A model generated the notes under the pieces. The model was not told the DNA's origin and made no database searches. It saw only the letters and a list, made by a program, of their open reading frames with translations. The position numbers were made by a program, and so were the translations under genes. From Acidobacteriota bacterium (GTDB lineage Bacteria; Acidobacteriota; Terriglobia; Acidoferrales; 2-02-FULL-67-57), in assembly GCA_016210895.1 (NCBI GenBank), contig JACQTG010000106.1, positions 1 to 6,435 on the forward strand: a stretch of DNA of 6,435 nt, given 5' to 3'. Each line of letters starts with the position of its first letter. The stretch's first letter is position 1. Below are positions 1 to 6,035 of this stretch, in pieces.

Positions 1-2
1 CG

Positions 3-902
3 CACGCGCTGATGAAAGCCATGATGTACGTCATCCCGGCGGAGAAGCCCACCGAGCAGAACCAGATGGTCTTGGCGCTCGTGCGCGGCGACCACCAGTT
101 GAGCGAGGCCAAGCTCGGCGATGCTCTCGCCGGAGCCAAGTTTCGCCCCGCCGAGGCGGGCGAGATTCGCTCGAGCTTCGGCGCCGCGCCCGGCTTCATC
201 GGCCCGTGGGGGGTGAAAATCGTCCGCATCCTGATTGATACCGGGCTCAGAGGGCGCAAAAACCTGGTCACCGGGGCCAACCGCGATGACTACCACGTCC
301 GCCACGTCACGCCGGAGGAGGACTTCACCGGCGAGTACGCCGACGTGCGCACGGTTGCAAATGGCGACCCCTGCGCCCAGTGTGGCCGGGCGCTCGCGGT
401 CGAGCCGGCGATTGAAATTGGTCACATCTTCAAGCTCGGTCGGCGCTACGCCGAGTCGATGGGCTTGCGCGTGCTCGACGAGCAGGGCCGGGAAGTGATT
501 CCAATTATGGGTTCCTATGGCATCGGCGTCGAACGCATCCTGACGGCGGCGGTTGAGCAGTACCACGACTCGGACGGGATGATGCTGCCGCGCTCGATTG
601 CTCCCTTTGATGTCATTCTCACCCCAGTCAACCTGGCCGAGCCGCCCATCGCCACCGCGGCGGAGAAACTTTATGACGAGCTGCGCGGCGCCGGACTCGC
701 GGTCCTCTACGATGACCGCGACGAACGCCCCGGGGTCAAATTCAAAGACGCCGACCTCATCGGCGTCCCCTACCGCATCACCCTGGGCGCGCAAAAAGTC
801 GCGCAAGGCCTGGCCGAGCTGCTTGAGCGCTCGACACGCCAGCGCTCCGATGTTAGAATCTCCGAAGTAGCCGCGCTCCTCCGCAGCCGCTACTGCGGCT
901 AG
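3..902 (+). CDS. proS: Prolyl-tRNA synthetase, C-terminal part (5' end outside window)
   Basis: Class II cytosolic enzyme that charges tRNA-Pro with proline. The frame is open to the left edge (His-Ala-Leu precedes the ATG at 12), so the true start and catalytic motifs 1 and 2 lie upstream. Numbering from that ATG, residues ~20-90 are the end of the YbaK-like editing insertion (LVRGDHQLSEAKL, then GPWG and TGAN), whose K34 aligns with a lysine implicated in editing in the E. coli enzyme. Next come GDPCAQCG (C121/C124), EIGHIFKLG (135-143) and motif 3, GSYGIGVERI (167-176), whose arginine contacts ATP. The anticodon-binding domain starts at ~197 (APFDVILTPVN) and carries the typical DDRDERPGVKFKDADLIGVP. 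All this matches the bacterial, insertion-bearing type of ProRS. The reading frame is intact to the TAG at 900-902. The last ~70 bases also contain a candidate promoter and a hairpin for the downstream genes. Confidence 0.97.
   Translation, partial: HALMKAMMYVIPAEKPTEQNQMVLALVRGDHQLSEAKLGDALAGAKFRPAEAGEIRSSFGAAPGFIGPWGVKIVRILIDTGLRGRKNLVTGANRDDYHVRHVTPEEDFTGEYADVRTVANGDPCAQCGRALAVEPAIEIGHIFKLGRRYAESMGLRVLDEQGREVIPIMGSYGIGVERILTAAVEQYHDSDGMMLPRSIAPFDVILTPVNLAEPPIATAAEKLYDELRGAGLAVLYDDRDERPGVKFKDADLIGVPYRITLGAQKVAQGLAELLERSTRQRSDVRISEVAALLRSRYCG
831..859 (+). promoter_or_regulatory. Candidate sigma-70 promoter inside the 3' end of proS
   Basis: The -35 element TCGACA (831-836) matches TTGACA at five of six bases. 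It is followed by a 17-base spacer and the -10 element TAGAAT (854-859; five of six to TATAAT), preceded by TGT (851-853), which forms an extended -10. The predicted transcript would start near 866, leaving a leader of about 64 bases before the ATG at 930. It would let the downstream envelope genes be transcribed independently of proS. The match is seen in the sequence; activity is inferred. Confidence 0.55.
881..900 (+). other. GC-rich stem-loop at the proS stop codon, with two alternative pairings
   Basis: AGCCGC (885-890) pairs perfectly with GCGGCT (895-900) around a TACT loop. Alternatively, CCGCAG (881-886) pairs with CTGCGG (893-898) around a six-base loop. The two six-base-pair stems share bases and exclude each other. 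No T-tract follows (AGCCACGG), so this is not a standard intrinsic terminator. It lies in the leader that would be made from the promoter at 831-859 and just before the purine-rich ribosome-binding region of the next gene (907-917). It may stabilise the proS 3' end, slow ribosomes or have no role. Confidence 0.35.
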
Positions 903-929
903 CCACGGAGGCGGGAGCCAGAACGGCAG

Positions 930-1295
930 ATGGACATTCGCCAGCGCGGGCAGGGTCGCTTCAAGCTCTTCCTTGCCCTGCTGCTCACGGCCGCAATCAT
1001 CCTCGGCGCTGTGCGCATCGTTCCTGTCTACATCAGAAGCTACGAATTCAATGAAGCTGTGCGCGAGGCGGCCCGCTTTGCCGGCGTGCGCAGCCAGGCG
1101 CCGGCGGAGATTCGCCAGCAGCTCTTCCAGAAGGCGCAGCAGTTGGAGCTTCCCATCCGCCCGGAGCAGATTCAGGTGGTGCCGATCCAGCGTGGGGTTC
1201 GCATTTCTGTCCATTATTCGGTCCCGGTCAAACTCATCGTCTACACCCTCACCCTGAACTTCGAATCTGATATCGACACAGGCAGCGCTTATTGA
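930..1295 (+). CDS. Small membrane-anchored protein of unknown function (121 aa)
   Basis: I cannot name this family with confidence. The N-terminus is basic (MDIRQRGQGRFK), followed by one hydrophobic helix at residues ~12-31 ending in the short VPVY motif, then a ~90-residue soluble domain with a helical part (EAVREAARFAG, EIRQQLFQKAQQ) and a beta-rich end (VRISVHYSVPVKLIVYTLTLNF). With positive charges before the helix, the soluble part should face the periplasm. The architecture resembles DUF4845-like small proteins and the short proteins of this kind that I recall from Acidobacteriota; no catalytic motif is visible. The ATG at 930 is supported by a purine-rich GGAGGCGGGAG at 907-917, although its spacing of about 12 bases is rather long. 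It follows the proS stop by 27 bases and precedes a PBP gene, which suggests an envelope role, but that is only guilt by association. Confidence 0.8.
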   Translation: MDIRQRGQGRFKLFLALLLTAAIILGAVRIVPVYIRSYEFNEAVREAARFAGVRSQAPAEIRQQLFQKAQQLELPIRPEQIQVVPIQRGVRISVHYSVPVKLIVYTLTLNFESDIDTGSAY

Positions 1296-1307
1296 TGGCT
1301 GGCCATC
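1294..1307. repeat. 14-base dyad overlapping the stop codon of the small membrane protein gene
   Basis: GATGGC and GCCATC form a perfect inverted repeat around a central TG. As RNA it can fold only as a five-base-pair stem with a CTGG loop; as DNA it is a compact operator-like dyad. No T-run follows, so it is not an intrinsic terminator. A chance occurrence is possible at this size. Confidence 0.25.
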
Positions 1308-1332
1308 GTATGAAGGAAGGAGGGAACCGCAA

Positions 1333-1398
1333 TTGGACGAGCTCTTCTCACCCGAGGCGCTCCCCCTAAAACGGCTCTCCGCCCTGAGAGGACAGTAG
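1333..1398 (+). CDS. Candidate 21-codon mini-ORF (leader peptide or small protein) upstream of the PBP gene
   Basis: A TTG at 1333 opens a frame of 21 sense codons, beginning M-DELFSPEALPLKRL when the TTG is read as Met and ending at TAG 1396-1398. It is preceded by AAGGAGGG (1317-1324), one of the strongest Shine-Dalgarno matches in the window, at the ideal distance of eight bases. The stop lies only ten bases before the TTG that starts the PBP gene, which itself has a poor ribosome site, so translational coupling is plausible. The peptide has no signal sequence, membrane segment or run of one regulatory amino acid. It is out of frame with the PBP gene, so it is not an N-terminal extension of it. 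Existence as a translated peptide is inferred only from the start signal. Confidence 0.3.
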   Translation: MDELFSPEALPLKRLSALRGQ

Positions 1399-1408
1399 GC
1401 TACTCACC

Positions 1409-3841
1409 TTGCCGGTACGCATACGGATTCGCAACTGGTTCCTGGCCCGGCCGCTGGGACGCCTGGCTCTGCTGGCCCTGGCCGGCGTCGCGCTCGTCGG
1501 TCTCGTTGTCTTCGGCTACTACTGGATCAAGTTCTCCCGCCTGATTGATGCCCGTGTGAGCGGCGAGATTTTCGACCGTGCCTCCCAGGTCTATGCAGCC
1601 CCCCAACCGGTGTTTGTTGGGGAAACCGTCCTCCCGGATGAATTGGCCGCCCACTTGCGCCGCTTTGGCTACGCCGAAGGCGATGAGCCCACCACTGCCT
1701 ATGGGCAGTTTCGCCGCGCCACCGACCGTCTGGAGATTCGTCCCGGGCCGCTGTCGGTGGTGGGCACCCGCGAAGCCGTGCGCATCGAGTGGGCCAGCGA
1801 CCGCATCCAGCGCATCACCGGCCTGCGCGACGCCCAGCCCCGCGCGGCCGTCTGGGTTGACCCGGCCCACGTCACCAATCTCTTTGACCGCCGTCGCACC
1901 AAGCGCCGCTTGGTGCGCTACGAAGACGTCCCGCCCGAGCTGATTCAGGCCGTGGTGGCGGCCGAGGACCGGCGCTTCTTCAGCCATCCCGGGATCTCGG
2001 TTCTCGATGGGCTGCGGGCGTTCTGGTACGACCTCGGGGTGTGGTTGGAGATTCGCAAGGGCGCGCGTGTCCAGGGCGCCAGCACCCTGACCATGCAACT
2101 GGCCCGCAGTTTCTTCCTCACCCGCAGCCTGACCTTCCGGCGCAAGCTGGCGGAAGCCTTGATCGCCATCCAGCTCGAGCGCCGCTTCAGCAAGGAAAAA
2201 ATTTTTGAGCTCTACGCCAACGAAATCTATCTTGGCCAGCGCGGCAGCTTCGGCATTCACGGTCTGGGTGAAGGCGCCCAGGCCTATTTCGGCAAGGACA
2301 TTTCCCAGTTGACCTTGCCCGAAGCCGCTTTCCTGGCCGGCATCATCCGCGGCCCCAACTGGTACTCTCCCTTCCGCCAGCCCGAGCGCGCTCAGGCCCG
2401 CCGGGACTACATCCTCGATGCCATGGTCGAAACCGGCGCCGTCACCCGCGAGCGCGCTGAAGCCGCCAAACTCAACCCGCTCGAAACCGCTCCGATGAGC
2501 GTTGAGGCCAGCGAGGCGCCCTACTTCGTCGACTTGGTGATGGACCAGTTGCTTGAGGGCTACTCGGAAGAAGACCTGATCACCCGCGGCTTCCGCATCT
2601 ACACCACGCTTGACCCCAAGTTGCAGCAGGCCGCCGCCGAGGCCGTCCGCGAAGCGCTCACGGAAGTGGACGAGAAAGTGACCGAGCGCTGGAAACATTC
2701 TGGCGGCCATCCCCAGGAAGTACAGATCTGCCTGATTGCCATCAACCCGCACACCGGGGCCGTCAAGGCTTTGGTGGGCGGACGCGACTACACCACGAGC
2801 CAGCTCAACCACGCCGTCGCCCACCGCCAGCCCGGTTCGGCCTTCAAGCCGTTCGTCTACGCCGCCGCCTTTCAGACCGCGGTCGAGACCCCCGAGGCCG
2901 CCATCACCCCGGTTTCCACCGTCGTGGACGAACCCACCACCTTCGTCTTTGAGAACCAGGAATACCAACCCACGAACTACGGCGAGCGCTTTTACGGCGT
3001 GGTCACCCTGCGCCAGGCCTTGATGCGCTCGCTCAACGTGGCCACCGTCAAAGTGGCTGAAATGGCCGGCTACGACCGCGTGGCCGAACTGGCCGGCCGC
3101 GCAGGGCTCAACCTGCGACTGCGCCCGACTCCGGCTGTTGCCCTGGGCGCCTACGACTCGACGCCGCTGGAAGTCGTCGGCGCCTACACCGTGTTTGCCA
3201 ATGGCGGCCAGCGCCTAGACCCGTTTCTGATCCAGCAGGTCCTCGTGCCCGATGGGGCCACCCTCGTCCGGCACCAGAGCAACCCCACACCCGTCCTTGA
3301 CCCGCGCATCGCCTATATGGTGACCAACATCCTGGAAGACACCCTGAACCGCGGTACGGGGGCGGGGGCACGGGCTCGAGGCTTCGTGGTGCCTGCCGCG
3401 GGCAAGACCGGCACCTCCCGCGACGCCTGGTTTGTCGGCTATACGTCAAATCTCTTGTGCGCGGTCTGGGTCGGCTTTGACGACTACAGCGACCTGGGCT
3501 TGCCAGGGGCTGCAGCGGCGCAACCGATTTGGACCGAGTTCATGAAGCGGGCAGTGGCCCTGCCTGCCTATCGCGACGTCCAGCCCTTCGTGCCCCCGGA
3601 AGGCATCATCACCGTGGCGATTGACCCGGAAACGCTGCAACTGGCCACCCCCGACTGCCCCGAAGTGCAAGCCGAACTCTTCCTCGTGGGCACCGAGCCC
3701 ACCGACCTCTGCCCTAAGCACCGCCGCACCTTCGTTGAGCGCTTTGGCGGCACCCTGATGCGCGCCATCGGCATCCGCCGTCCGCAAACTCCTGCTGAGG
3801 CGCCCCCGCCCGAGCCGCGCGCCCCGCCGCCGAACCCGTAA
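1409..3841 (+). CDS. Bifunctional class A penicillin-binding protein, PBP1B-like (glycosyltransferase GT51 + transpeptidase)
   Basis: An inner-membrane enzyme that polymerises lipid II into glycan strands and cross-links the peptides in the periplasm. Of 810 residues, 1-17 are a basic cytosolic tail and ~18-39 the membrane anchor. Residues ~57-155 resemble the UB2H domain of PBP1B (QVYAAPQPVFVGE, HLRRFGY). GT51 spans ~165-345, with catalytic E186 in EDRRFFSHPG, QGASTLTMQLAR at 222-233 and second glutamate E267 in FELYANEIYLGQ. The transpeptidase spans ~430-712, with S477 and K480 in PGSAFKPF, S541-L-N543, and KTGT at 666-669. Both active sites look intact. A C-terminal extension carries C750 and C768, possibly a disulfide, and a proline-rich tail (792-810). 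The start is TTG at 1409: the frame opens only after a TGA at 1385-1387, and no ATG, GTG or other TTG precedes the membrane helix. Its ribosome site is weak (AGTAGG, 1395-1400). The subtype call rests on the UB2H region; some pipelines would label it PBP1A. Confidence 0.95.
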   Translation: MPVRIRIRNWFLARPLGRLALLALAGVALVGLVVFGYYWIKFSRLIDARVSGEIFDRASQVYAAPQPVFVGETVLPDELAAHLRRFGYAEGDEPTTAYGQFRRATDRLEIRPGPLSVVGTREAVRIEWASDRIQRITGLRDAQPRAAVWVDPAHVTNLFDRRRTKRRLVRYEDVPPELIQAVVAAEDRRFFSHPGISVLDGLRAFWYDLGVWLEIRKGARVQGASTLTMQLARSFFLTRSLTFRRKLAEALIAIQLERRFSKEKIFELYANEIYLGQRGSFGIHGLGEGAQAYFGKDISQLTLPEAAFLAGIIRGPNWYSPFRQPERAQARRDYILDAMVETGAVTRERAEAAKLNPLETAPMSVEASEAPYFVDLVMDQLLEGYSEEDLITRGFRIYTTLDPKLQQAAAEAVREALTEVDEKVTERWKHSGGHPQEVQICLIAINPHTGAVKALVGGRDYTTSQLNHAVAHRQPGSAFKPFVYAAAFQTAVETPEAAITPVSTVVDEPTTFVFENQEYQPTNYGERFYGVVTLRQALMRSLNVATVKVAEMAGYDRVAELAGRAGLNLRLRPTPAVALGAYDSTPLEVVGAYTVFANGGQRLDPFLIQQVLVPDGATLVRHQSNPTPVLDPRIAYMVTNILEDTLNRGTGAGARARGFVVPAAGKTGTSRDAWFVGYTSNLLCAVWVGFDDYSDLGLPGAAAAQPIWTEFMKRAVALPAYRDVQPFVPPEGIITVAIDPETLQLATPDCPEVQAELFLVGTEPTDLCPKHRRTFVERFGGTLMRAIGIRRPQTPAEAPPPEPRAPPPNP

Positions 3842-3851
3842 GGGAGGAGGG
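3842..3851 (+). promoter_or_regulatory. Strong Shine-Dalgarno that fixes the GTG start of the TPR gene
   Basis: GGGAGGAGGG lies between the PBP stop (3839-3841) and the GTG at 3856, with four bases between its last G and the start codon. It is the reason to accept a GTG start here. It also shows that the TPR gene is translated from its own site within the same message. Confidence 0.7.
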
Positions 3852-3855
3852 ATTC

Positions 3856-4635
3856 GTGGGAGGGCATCGTTTCCTGCACCCCGTCCTGCTGCTCACCGGC
3901 CTCTTGGTGGCACCGTCCGTGGTCGCGCAGCAGGCGCCGCTGCTCAACCTGCGGCCGCGCGCCGAGGAGGTTCGGCGTCTCGAGCTCCACGGCGATGTGA
4001 TGATGGCCCGCAAGCGCTTCCGGGAAGCCGTAGACTTCTATGCGCAAGCATTCCAGCTCGACCGGAAGAATGCTCCCGCCGCCAACAAGCTCGGCATCGC
4101 CTACTTCCAGGTACAGGACTTCGGCCGGGCGAAGTCCTGGTATGAGCGGGCGTTGAAGATTGACAAGCATTTCTTCGAGCCCCAGAACAACGTAGGCATG
4201 GTGCGCTATGCCCAGCACGACTACAAACGCGCCCGCAGGCATTTTGAAGAGGCACTCAAACTGCGCCCCGAGTCCGCTTCGGCGCACGTGAACCTGGCCG
4301 CCACCTATCTGGCGCTTAAGAAGAACGAGGAGGCCTTTCAGGAATATCGGCTGGCCCTGCTCCTCGACCCGCAGGTGCTGGAAAAGCGCAGCCCGTTCGG
4401 CGTGATCTTGCAGACGCAGTCGGTTCAGGACATGGCGCAATTCCACTTCATCTTGGCCAAGACCTTCGCCGCCATTGGCGACGTGGAGCGCTGCCTGTCC
4501 TATCTCCGCCGCGCGATCGAGGAAGGTTATCGCGACTTCGACCGCCTGAACAGCGAACCCGCTTTCGCCCTCATCCTCGAGGATGTCCGCTTCCAGCAAC
4601 TTCTCGCTGAGCCGCCCCGCGCCATCGAACCTTGA
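3856..4635 (+). CDS. Secreted tetratricopeptide-repeat (TPR) protein
   Basis: A 259-residue protein with a signal peptide (basic start, hydrophobic run at ~9-22, probable cleavage after SVVA at 21-24) and no lipobox cysteine, so it should be soluble in the periplasm. TPR-like helical pairs follow at ~41-73, 75-107 (NKLGIAYFQVQDFGRAKSWYERALKID is spread over 78-104), 109-141 and 142-174. After a non-repeat break (~175-192) comes another pair at ~193-226. The C-terminus has the GY..F..L..EP.F..I..D.RFQQLL pattern often seen at the end of TPR arrays. TPRs bind protein partners; no enzyme motif is present. The gene sits 14 bases after the PBP stop, and its TGA overlaps a TTG of the nfeD frame, so it is tightly embedded in the operon. 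A scaffold or regulator for the PBP is a reasonable guess, not shown by sequence. The exact function is unknown. Confidence 0.88.
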   Translation: MGGHRFLHPVLLLTGLLVAPSVVAQQAPLLNLRPRAEEVRRLELHGDVMMARKRFREAVDFYAQAFQLDRKNAPAANKLGIAYFQVQDFGRAKSWYERALKIDKHFFEPQNNVGMVRYAQHDYKRARRHFEEALKLRPESASAHVNLAATYLALKKNEEAFQEYRLALLLDPQVLEKRSPFGVILQTQSVQDMAQFHFILAKTFAAIGDVERCLSYLRRAIEEGYRDFDRLNSEPAFALILEDVRFQQLLAEPPRAIEP

Positions 4636-4667
4636 CCGGCCCACCGCTGCGCTTCCGCACTCTGCGC

Positions 4668-4673
4668 TATAAT
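4668..4673 (+). promoter_or_regulatory. Perfect TATAAT -10 element just before nfeD
   Basis: TATAAT in this GC-rich context is notable. A transcript would begin at about 4680, within a few bases of the GTG at 4683. No recognisable -35 lies 16-19 bases upstream (the sequence there is around CCGCTGCG). The TTGACC at 4632-4637 is about 30 bases away, which is too far, and a TG pair at 4663-4664 is two bases out of place for an extended -10. It is therefore a partial promoter by sequence, possibly activator-dependent or weak. Confidence 0.4.
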
Positions 4674-4682
4674 GGGGGTGCC

Positions 4683-6032
4683 GTGCGACCGCTCGCAAAC
4701 CGTCGACCCACCCGCCTGCTGCTCTTGTGCAGTTTCGTTTTCCTCTCGGCGCCTGTCGTCCTGGCCTCCACCGTGGTCGAGTTGAAGTTGGATGAGATCG
4801 TCCATCCGGTCTCAGCCGACTATGTCGTCCGCGGCTTGGAGCGCGCTAAAGAGATCAATGCGGACGCCGTTCTGCTGGTGCTGAACACGCCGGGCGGGCT
4901 GGACAGCTCGATGCGCAAAATCATCGACCACATCATCCACTCGCCCATTCCCGTCATCGCCTATGTGTCCCCGAGCGGCGCCCGGGCGGCTTCGGCCGGG
5001 TTCTTCATCCTGCTCGCGGCTGATGTGGCGGCCATGGCTCCTGGCACGAACAGCGGCGCCGCCTCGCCCGTTCTCTTCGGTGGTCCCCAGGTGGATGAAA
5101 CCCTGAAAAAGAAATTGACTGAGGATGCAGCTGCCTACCTGCGGAGTTTTGCCGCCAAGCGCGGCCGCAACGTCGAGCTGGCAGAAAAAGCCGTGACGGA
5201 GGCCAAATCGTTCACCGATCAGGAGGCGCTCAAGGGCAACCTCATCGACCTAGTGGCCGAATCCCCCGAAGTCTTGCTGGAAAAACTCCACCAGCGTACG
5301 CTGACGCGCTTTGACGGCCGCACGCAAACGCTGGATTTGAGCGCGCCCCGCCTCGAACCGGTGGCGATGACCGACCGCGAACGCTTCCTGGCCCGCATCC
5401 TCGACCCCAACATTGCCTTCCTCCTCTTCATCTTTGGCGTGCTGGGCCTCTACATTGAGTTCAGCAACCCCGGCCTCATCCTCCCCGGCGTGGCCGGCGG
5501 AATCCTCTTGATCCTGGCGATGTTCGCCCTCCACCTCCTGCCCATCAACTATGCCGGCGTTCTCCTCATCCTGCTCGCGCTGGTGCTCTTTGCCTTGGAG
5601 GCCAAGTTCATCAGCCACGGCATCCTGGCTTTGGGAGGCGTCGCCGCCATGGTGCTCGGTTCGCTGATGCTGGTGGACGCCCCGATTCCGGAGATGCGTA
5701 TGAAATTCGGCGTGATTGTCCCAGTGGCTTTGGCCTTTGCGGCTATTTCCGTTTTCCTCCTCCGTCTGGTCATCAAGGCCTTCCGCCAAAAAGTGACCAC
5801 CGGCAGCGAGGAGATGGTCGGCTCGATTGGCACTGTCTTGACGGAGCTCGCCCCGGAAGGCCAGATTGCCATCCACGGTGAATACTGGCGCGCCCGCGCC
5901 GGCGTGCGGGTCCCGGCCGGAACCCGCGTGCGGGTGGTCGCAATGAACGGTCTTACCCTGACAGTTGAGCCGGCGGCGGACACCACTGCCGCCGCAGTCG
6001 GCCCGGCCAATCCATCCGGTCAAAAGGAGTGA
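4683..6032 (+). CDS. nfeD: Long-form NfeD membrane serine protease (ClpP-like domain, membrane helices, C-terminal OB domain)
   Basis: Membrane-bound protease of the NfeD/1510 family, whose archaeal member PH1510 cleaves the C-terminal hydrophobic part of its stomatin partner. Numbering is from the GTG at 4683 (449 residues). Residues 1-28 are a signal peptide (RPLANRRPTR, then LLLLCSFVFLSA, cleavage after VLA). A ClpP-like domain covers ~30-200, with NTPGG at 68-72, the nucleophile S104 in GARAASAG (100-107), MAPGTNSGAA (118-127) and probable partner lysine K144 in KKLTED. Four to five membrane helices lie at ~244-364. The soluble OB-fold NfeD domain spans ~374-429 (VGSIGTVLTEL, GEYWRARA, VVAMNGLTLTVEP). 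The same frame extends back to a TTG at 4632 that overlaps the TPR stop, but starting there would put 17 residues before the signal peptide, and neither start has a good ribosome site. I prefer 4683; a pipeline may report 4632. The slipin gene follows three bases after the stop. Confidence 0.92.
   Translation: MRPLANRRPTRLLLLCSFVFLSAPVVLASTVVELKLDEIVHPVSADYVVRGLERAKEINADAVLLVLNTPGGLDSSMRKIIDHIIHSPIPVIAYVSPSGARAASAGFFILLAADVAAMAPGTNSGAASPVLFGGPQVDETLKKKLTEDAAAYLRSFAAKRGRNVELAEKAVTEAKSFTDQEALKGNLIDLVAESPEVLLEKLHQRTLTRFDGRTQTLDLSAPRLEPVAMTDRERFLARILDPNIAFLLFIFGVLGLYIEFSNPGLILPGVAGGILLILAMFALHLLPINYAGVLLILLALVLFALEAKFISHGILALGGVAAMVLGSLMLVDAPIPEMRMKFGVIVPVALAFAAISVFLLRLVIKAFRQKVTTGSEEMVGSIGTVLTELAPEGQIAIHGEYWRARAGVRVPAGTRVRVVAMNGLTLTVEPAADTTAAAVGPANPSGQKE
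6024..6029 (+). promoter_or_regulatory. Shine-Dalgarno of the slipin gene, inside the nfeD 3' end
   Basis: AAGGAG lies six bases before the ATG at 6036 and overlaps the last codons of nfeD. Together with the three-base gap between stop and start, this indicates translational coupling of nfeD and slipin. It clearly fixes the slipin start. Confidence 0.75.
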
Positions 6033-6035
6033 ACC

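Noticed and set aside
881..904. Intrinsic terminator after proS
   Set aside because: A stem-loop exists, but no T-tract follows, and the next gene starts 27 bases after the stop on the same strand.
1273..1314. TCGACA (1273-1278) with TATGAA (1309-1314) as a promoter before the PBP gene
   Set aside because: The hexamers are about 30 bases apart, and nothing resembling a -10 lies 16-18 bases after the TCGACA.
1375..1390. CTCTC/GAGAG hairpin before the PBP start
   Set aside because: Only five base pairs around a six-base loop with no T-tract; too weak to call a terminator or switch.
1400..2968. 522-codon open frame on the - strand opposite the PBP gene
   Set aside because: It lies entirely opposite a gene with intact, recognisable GT51 and transpeptidase motifs. 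Its Gly/Ala/Asp/Val-rich, low-information composition is what G/C-ending codons produce when read in reverse. No domain is recognisable.
4632..4673. TTGACC plus TATAAT as a full sigma-70 promoter
   Set aside because: The spacing is about 30 bases, far from the 16-18 required. Only the -10 was kept.
3568..4698. 376-codon - strand frame across the PBP/TPR junction
   Set aside because: It is a shadow of two well-supported + strand genes in GC-rich DNA, with no recognisable motif or signal.
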